Assembly: GCA_015265235.1 (NCBI GenBank)
Contig: JABZYJ010000070.1
Location: 1-9,673 of the forward strand
Source: Selenomonas sp.
GTDB lineage: Bacteria > Bacillota > Negativicutes > Selenomonadales > Selenomonadaceae
Direction of reading: 5' to 3'
Length of the DNA stretch: 9,673 bases
The position numbers and the translations under genes are program-made. The notes below the pieces were generated by a model. It saw nothing but the letters and a program-made list of their open reading frames with translations. It searched no databases and was not told the origin of the DNA. Of this stretch, positions 5,756-9,673 are shown piece after piece. The stretch's first letter is position 1, and every line of letters starts with the position of its first letter.

Positions 5756-6685
5756 ATGGATAAGCGACAGCTTTCTATGGACGAGATACAACGCGCGTTG
5801 AAGGAGCATCAGCGATGGTTGGACACAAATCATCAGTCCGGTGCTCAGGCAGATTTCTCCAACTGCGATTTTCGCAGCTTCGATTTTTGTCATGAGAAAC
5901 GCGGGGAGCTGCGTGAGTTTCGTTCCATGAATTTTCGTGGAACTGATTTTTCCGGTGTTTCCTTTGAACGACTGCATTTTAAGGACTGCGACTTTACGGA
6001 TGCAGTGTTAGATGATGCGTATCTAGAAAATGTTCGCTTTGAGGACAATGATTTTCGGAACGCCAGCATAGATGGTGCATATATTATTGGGTGTGAGTTC
6101 AAACACAACGATTTCCAGAATGCATTCCTTGGACATGCGAAGATGGCAGATTGCGTGTTTTTGGACAACGAGTTCCACTATTCTCACATGAATGAAATAC
6201 GTGTAACGCAGCCCTGTCGGTTCGAAAGCAACCATTTTCATACGACAAATCCATGTTTGTCAGATCTTTCCAATACAACGTTTCTTGGTAATTCGTTTGT
6301 CAACGGTGATTTTTATGGATGCACCTTTGATAATTCTTCATTCGAAAAATGCAATTTCAGGCAAAGTGGTTTTTTGAACTGCTTCGTCGAAAAGTGTCAA
6401 TTTAAGCAGTGCGAATTGGAGCAGGAGTTTATCCATTCTACCTTTACTCCACGCAATGCACCGGCGATCCACTTCGCCTGTGATTTAAGCTCTCAGACCA
6501 TCTGTGGGAAGAATTTGTTCAATGGTAGATCCTTTATGAAAGTGGATGATTTTATAAAAAAACTTTCTAATATGCCGGCTACAACGAAAGAGGATAAGGT
6601 ACATAAAAAAATGTTACTCTCGCTCGGAAAGATGCTCAAAGAAGCGTGTGTCGAGTATCACAGACGTGATGATTATGTCAGATGA
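5756..6685 (+). CDS. Pentapeptide-repeat protein
   Basis: A 309-residue protein with a helical start (MDEIQRALKEHQRWLDTN), as in plasmid and phage pentapeptide-repeat proteins that begin with ELxxxLxxHxxWL. From residue 60 to 145 every fifth residue is Phe, Leu, Ile or Met (60, 65, 70 and so on to 145). Three more such positions lie at 34, 39 and 44. A second block runs from 156 to 226 in a register shifted by one residue, broken by Pro166 and Val211. This predicts two right-handed quadrilateral beta-helix blocks with a kink near 146-155. The last 55 residues are helical and basic and not repeat-like. Related folds mimic DNA and bind gyrase (Qnr, MfpA), but the target here is unknown. The ATG at 5756 follows GAGGA at good spacing. 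Confidence 0.9.
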   Translation: MDKRQLSMDEIQRALKEHQRWLDTNHQSGAQADFSNCDFRSFDFCHEKRGELREFRSMNFRGTDFSGVSFERLHFKDCDFTDAVLDDAYLENVRFEDNDFRNASIDGAYIIGCEFKHNDFQNAFLGHAKMADCVFLDNEFHYSHMNEIRVTQPCRFESNHFHTTNPCLSDLSNTTFLGNSFVNGDFYGCTFDNSSFEKCNFRQSGFLNCFVEKCQFKQCELEQEFIHSTFTPRNAPAIHFACDLSSQTICGKNLFNGRSFMKVDDFIKKLSNMPATTKEDKVHKKMLLSLGKMLKEACVEYHRRDDYVR

Positions 6686-6698
6686 TGGAGGAGTTACC

Positions 6699-7046
6699 AT
6701 GCAGTATTGGGTAGATGCACAACGATTGAATGACTTCATCGCACTCCGTGGAATGACGATTGATGATGTCGAAGCGGAATGTAGTACGAAGGGACGACAT
6801 GATGTTTTTCAGCATATAGTAACAGAGGGGGGACCGACGCGTGAGTTTTTTTTGATTGGTGAGATTGGTCGGGCGATCCGCATTCCAGATCCGGAGTTTG
6901 TAAAGTATAAACGCGAAGAAGGAGACAAGACGGATGATCTTGCTGCAATAAAGAAAAAGCAACTGATGCCGCTTGATTATGATGAAAGTCATTATATTGA
7001 TCAGAGTATGGGCATCGAACGTTTGAAGGAACACGGTATAATCTAA
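6699..7046 (+). CDS. Small protein of unknown function, possibly HTH-like
   Basis: This 115-residue protein is not recognised with certainty. Residues 1-60 (MQYWVDAQRLNDFIALRGMT, then IDDVEAECSTKGRHDVFQHI, then VTEGGPTREFFLIGEIGRAI) have the rhythm of an XRE-type helix-turn-helix: rgMTxxDVxxEC, a turn, VFQHIVTEGGPTREF, then LIGEIGRAIRIPD in the place of the final helix and loop. This is a weak match. The remainder (about 65-115) is charged and ends LKEHGII. I chose ATG 6699 since GGAGGAG lies five bases before it; a longer frame begins at 6648 inside the previous gene. It starts 13 bases after the pentapeptide gene stops, so it belongs to the same operon. A regulator of this plasmid operon is possible. 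Confidence 0.7.
   Translation: MQYWVDAQRLNDFIALRGMTIDDVEAECSTKGRHDVFQHIVTEGGPTREFFLIGEIGRAIRIPDPEFVKYKREEGDKTDDLAAIKKKQLMPLDYDESHYIDQSMGIERLKEHGII
7037..7042 (+). promoter_or_regulatory. Weak candidate -10 box for topB
   Basis: TATAAT overlaps the last codons of the preceding gene. No good -35 is seen at 16-18 bases (the nearest TTGAAG at 7023-7028 is too close). If used, the transcript would start near 7049 and carry the full hairpin that covers the topB ribosome binding site. Confidence 0.25.
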
Positions 7047-7089
7047 TGCAATGCCAATGTGCGAAGTAGTGCAAAAGATAGGATTTTTT

Positions 7090-7139
7090 AGCCTCCTTTC
7101 AAGATATACTGTATATATGGTATGTCTTGAAAGGAGGCT
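7090..7139 (+). promoter_or_regulatory. Long hairpin sequestering the topB ribosome binding site
   Basis: A perfect 15-bp stem (7090-7104 with 7125-7139) continues through wobble and Watson-Crick pairs nearly to a 4-base loop (7113-7116), making a 50-base hairpin. The right arm contains AAAGGAGG (7130-7137), eight bases before the topB ATG, and the left arm carries the complementary CCTCCTTT. When folded, ribosome access would be blocked. No T-run follows, so it is not an intrinsic terminator. Release could depend on a protein, on transcription or translation from upstream, or on temperature. Confidence 0.75.
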
Positions 7140-7145
7140 TTATCT

Positions 7146-9434
7146 ATGCGACTATTTATCGCAGAAAAACCGAGTCTTGGTCGTGCTATTGCTGAAAACC
7201 TTGGGAAAGGTGTTGCGAAAGATGGCTGCATTGAATGCAGCGGTGGACAGGACATCGTGACATGGTGTTTTGGTCATATCTTGGAGCAATGCGATCCTGG
7301 TGAGTATGATGAAAGGTATCAAAAATGGGTGATGGACGATTTGCCCATCATCCCGGAGAAGTGGAAGCTGAACGTCAAAAAAGATGCTGCGAAACAGTAC
7401 AAGATTATCAAGGAGCTTGTCAAAAAGGCGGACTACATCGTCAATGCCGGTGATCCGGATCGTGAGGGACAGCTGCTGATCGATGAAGTTCTCCAGCATC
7501 TTGGCAACAAGAAACCGGTGAAGCGAATTCTGCTGAATGCGCTGGACACAAAGAGTGTCGTCCAGGCACTCGGCGATCTGCGTGACAACAAGGATTATGC
7601 CGGACTGCGGGACAGTGCACTTGCCCGCAGCCAGGCAGACTGGCTCGTCGGAATGAATCTCTCGCGTGCCTATACGATCATCAGTCGTGATGCCGGATAT
7701 GATGGTGTGCTCCATGTTGGCCGCGTGCAGACACCAACGCTTGCGCTTGTCGTGAGACGTGAGGAAGAGATCACTCATTTTAAGCCGACGACACATTATG
7801 TTTTACGCGTCACTTGGCAGCATGAAGGTGAAAACATACCGACGGTATGGAAAATGAAGCCGGACATGGAGGGACTGGATACGGAGCATCGGCTGCTCTC
7901 AAAGGAGATCGCTGAAGGACTGCTGACGAAGATTGAGCTCGCAGCAAATCACGGAGACGGTGCCCGGATCACGAGTGTCGAGCAGAAGAAAAAGCAGGAA
8001 GGGCAGCGACTCCCGTACAGTCTTTCTACATTGCAGGTGGAGGCAGGGCGGCGATACGGATTATCCCCGCAGCAGGTACTCGACACAATGCAGTCTCTCT
8101 ATGAGATGAAGCTGACGACCTATCCACGTTCCGATTGTGAGTATCTTCCTACAAACCAGATGGATGATGCTGGCGTCATCCTGAACAATCTCGCCGGTAT
8201 CGCAGAGCTGTCGGGGATTGCTGCTCGTGCAGACACGGCGATCGTCTCCCGTGCGTGGAACGACATGAAAATCTCTGCCCATCATGCGCTCATTCCCACA
8301 ACCATAGGGGCAGATATGGCGAAACTCTCGGATGAACAGCGGAAACTATATCTTCTTGTGGCCAAGGCATATCTCGCACAGTTTTATCCAATCCATCTGT
8401 ATGAAGCAACGAGGATCGTTGTTACGTGTATAGACGAGGAGTTTGTCGGGACAGGAAAAACGATCCTGGATATGGGCTGGAAAGAAATCTATCGTGGGGA
8501 CAAAAAGGACACAGATGAAGAGGATGAGGAATCCGCTGTCCTTCCAACGGTCGCAGAAGGGGATGTCCTCAGTTATGGAAAAGGAGAAATCAAAGAGAAA
8601 ACTACTACGCCACCAAAGCGTTTCACGGATGCGACACTTCTCCAAGCGATGAAGGAAATCCATAAATATGTCAAAGACAAAACTCTTGCCGCGAGCCTGA
8701 AAGAGTGCAAGGGAATTGGTACAGAGGCAACGCGTGCAGGGATTATTGAGGGTCTCAAGAAGGCAAAATTTGTAACCACGACGAAGAAGTATCTCACGCC
8801 CACGGATATGGGACGCAGAGTCATATCCATCCTGCCTGATAAGATTACTTACCCCGATACAACGGCTCTCTGGGAAGCCGATCTGGATCGGATCGCGGAG
8901 AACGAGATCCCGTTGGATACGTTCGTTGGAAAACAGGTAGAGATCATCAACACACTTCTTGCCGATGTGAAGACCATGAAGATCGAAGTCAATAAAGATC
9001 TTCCTGTCTGCCCAAACTGCGGCAAAGTGATGCGGCTGCGCAAGGGGAAGTATGGGAACTTCTGGGCATGCACCGGTTATCCTGCATGTAAGACCAGCGC
9101 ACCGGATAACAAGGGAAAGCCGGACTTTGCGGCGAAAAAAACAGAGAGACTTACCGAAAAATGTCCCTGCTGCGGGAAGACACTGCGGCAGATCAAGGGG
9201 AAATTTGGGACGTTCTGGTCGTGTGAGGATCGCGAGAGTTGCAACGCTTCCTTTGCCGATCACAAAGATAAACCCGTTATCGTGAAATGTCCGGCATGTA
9301 ACAAGGGGTACCTCAGACGTGCTGAGAGTAAAAAGAAGAAAGGCTCATATTACTGGTACTGCTCCGAGCGATGTGGAGCTGCTCCAATATGGGATAAAGG
9401 TGGTCTTCCGGATTTGAAAGGAGGCAAAGAATAA
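7146..9434 (+). CDS. topB: DNA topoisomerase III
   Basis: This 762-residue type IA topoisomerase passes single DNA strands through transient breaks and decatenates replication or transfer intermediates. The Toprim domain holds Glu7 (FIAEKPSLG) and the metal-binding Asp103, Asp105 and Glu107 (DPDREGQLL), numbered as in E. coli TopB. The active-site tyrosine is Tyr326 in LTTYPRSDCEYLP. SQADWLVGMNLSRAYT, GRVQTPTLALVV and GTEATRAGII are further family blocks. The C-terminus adds three zinc-binding modules, at Cys622 (CPNCG, closing with CTGYPACK), Cys673 (CPCCG, closing with CEDRESC) and Cys715 (CPACNKG, closing with CSERC), more than in enterobacterial TopB but usual in Firmicutes plasmids. All catalytic residues are intact. 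Translation should be controlled by the hairpin over its ribosome binding site. The stop TAATG overlaps the next gene's start. Confidence 0.97.
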   Translation: MRLFIAEKPSLGRAIAENLGKGVAKDGCIECSGGQDIVTWCFGHILEQCDPGEYDERYQKWVMDDLPIIPEKWKLNVKKDAAKQYKIIKELVKKADYIVNAGDPDREGQLLIDEVLQHLGNKKPVKRILLNALDTKSVVQALGDLRDNKDYAGLRDSALARSQADWLVGMNLSRAYTIISRDAGYDGVLHVGRVQTPTLALVVRREEEITHFKPTTHYVLRVTWQHEGENIPTVWKMKPDMEGLDTEHRLLSKEIAEGLLTKIELAANHGDGARITSVEQKKKQEGQRLPYSLSTLQVEAGRRYGLSPQQVLDTMQSLYEMKLTTYPRSDCEYLPTNQMDDAGVILNNLAGIAELSGIAARADTAIVSRAWNDMKISAHHALIPTTIGADMAKLSDEQRKLYLLVAKAYLAQFYPIHLYEATRIVVTCIDEEFVGTGKTILDMGWKEIYRGDKKDTDEEDEESAVLPTVAEGDVLSYGKGEIKEKTTTPPKRFTDATLLQAMKEIHKYVKDKTLAASLKECKGIGTEATRAGIIEGLKKAKFVTTTKKYLTPTDMGRRVISILPDKITYPDTTALWEADLDRIAENEIPLDTFVGKQVEIINTLLADVKTMKIEVNKDLPVCPNCGKVMRLRKGKYGNFWACTGYPACKTSAPDNKGKPDFAAKKTERLTEKCPCCGKTLRQIKGKFGTFWSCEDRESCNASFADHKDKPVIVKCPACNKGYLRRAESKKKKGSYYWYCSERCGAAPIWDKGGLPDLKGGKE

Positions 9435-9526
9435 TGGTACAGATGGCTGCGTATGAATGTCCGAATTGCGGACATCGGCAGGATCATCCTGGTGCATGTG
9501 ACAGATGTGGAGCACAGACGAAATAG
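9434..9526 (+). CDS. Zinc-ribbon microprotein coupled to topB
   Basis: This 30-residue ORF begins MVQMAAYECPNCGHRQDHPG and ends with CDRCGAQTK. Its two CxxCG knuckles (CPNCG and CDRCG) are eight residues apart, enough for one rubredoxin-like zinc ribbon. The ATG overlaps the topB stop by one base (TAATG), and GGAGG sits nine bases before it, so translation by reinitiation is likely. The Cys pairs and spacing resemble the zinc modules of TopB itself, hinting at a detached TopB-like ribbon or a small DNA- or protein-binding partner. It is too short for ordinary gene callers. Function unknown. Confidence 0.65.
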   Translation: MVQMAAYECPNCGHRQDHPGACDRCGAQTK

Positions 9527-9673
9527 CTCTGTTTTGTCCCATAGACTGTTATGGTGTATTTATGAAAATAATCATATTGTTTCCTAACAGTCTATGGAAT
9601 CCTTCTGTGGGAGCACGTCAATGTTCATGAAATATCCAATAAAAACATCTGAATCACATAGTAATACCATATC
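9527..9673. other. Intergenic tail with 13-bp inverted repeat
   Basis: A perfect inverted repeat, CCATAGACTGTTA (9539-9551) and TAACAGTCTATGG (9585-9597), encloses 33 A/T-rich bases. No T-run follows either arm, so it is not an ordinary terminator; an operator or recombination site is possible. Confidence 0.7.
9621..9673 (+). CDS. Possible partial gene at the right edge
   Basis: An open frame starts MFMKYPIKTSESHSNTI and continues past the window end. GGGAG lies about seven bases ahead of the first ATG (9621); ATG 9627 is an alternative. With only 17 codons there is nothing to identify it, and it may be chance. Confidence 0.25.
   Translation, partial: MFMKYPIKTSESHSNTI

Noticed and set aside
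7090..7139. Hairpin before topB as an intrinsic terminator
   Set aside because: No T-run follows on either strand; the T-run precedes it on the plus strand, and the arm contains the ribosome binding site.
7152..7796. 214-codon minus-strand frame inside topB
   Set aside because: Antisense shadow of the conserved Toprim region.
8346..9263. 305-codon minus-strand frame inside topB
   Set aside because: It is antisense to intact topoisomerase III with all catalytic motifs; the protein shows no family pattern and no start signal.
1..9673. CRISPR array, tRNA, rRNA or IS transposase
   Set aside because: No regularly spaced repeats, no tRNA-like or rRNA segments and no transposase frame were seen; the 56-bp direct repeat is explained by the relaxase 3' end.

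Overview
The window reads as the mobilisation and maintenance segment of a mobilisable plasmid, or a plasmid-derived integrated element. The base composition, the strong AGGAGG ribosome binding sites, the MobA/MobL relaxase of the YINRE type and the phage-like cassette genes fit a Firmicutes host. My best guess is Negativicutes (Selenomonas, Mitsuokella or Megasphaera), but this rests on remembered family resemblance and not on a marker gene.

Left part, 1-1586, all on the minus strand. The window edge cuts a gene whose 47 visible residues weakly resemble an AbiEi-type antitoxin, preceded by a strong promoter (TTGACA-18-TAAGAT). Next comes a small phage-like accessory cassette, in transcription order: a frameshifted C-terminal remnant of a radical SAM protein, a 41-codon Lar-like zinc-motif ORF, a YopX-family protein, and a DPPH-type SAM-dependent methyltransferase overlapping YopX by ATGA. 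A 56-bp direct repeat brackets the cassette. It is the 3' end of the relaxase gene, present once in the intact gene and once as an orphan fragment beyond the cassette, so the cassette appears to have been placed at the relaxase 3' end.

Middle part, 1587-5032. A 991-residue MobA/MobL relaxase on the minus strand is followed upstream by about 470 bases of non-coding, palindrome-rich DNA. This holds a recognisable MOBQ-type oriT (a hairpin followed directly by ATAAGTGCGCCC), nested inverted repeats, and a perfect 24-bp inverted repeat with one copy in front of the relaxase and the other in front of the rightward operon. The latter copy carries the -35 box of a clear extended -10 promoter. The two transcription units therefore diverge from a shared control region around oriT.

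Right part, 5033-9526, all on the plus strand: a TraD/MobC-like mobilisation accessory protein, a coiled-coil protein, a pentapeptide-repeat protein with striking five-residue periodicity, a 115-residue protein of unknown function (possibly HTH-like), topoisomerase III (topB), and a 30-residue zinc-ribbon microprotein translationally coupled to topB. The topB ribosome binding site lies inside one arm of a long hairpin, suggesting translational control. The last 147 bases hold a 13-bp inverted repeat and perhaps the start of another gene.

Inferred working model: the relaxase with the small accessory proteins nicks at oriT for mobilisation by a helper conjugation system, since no coupling protein or type IV secretion genes are visible. 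TopB helps resolve replication or transfer intermediates. The cassette genes and the putative AbiEi-like gene are cargo, with methylation, anti-restriction or stabilisation as plausible roles.
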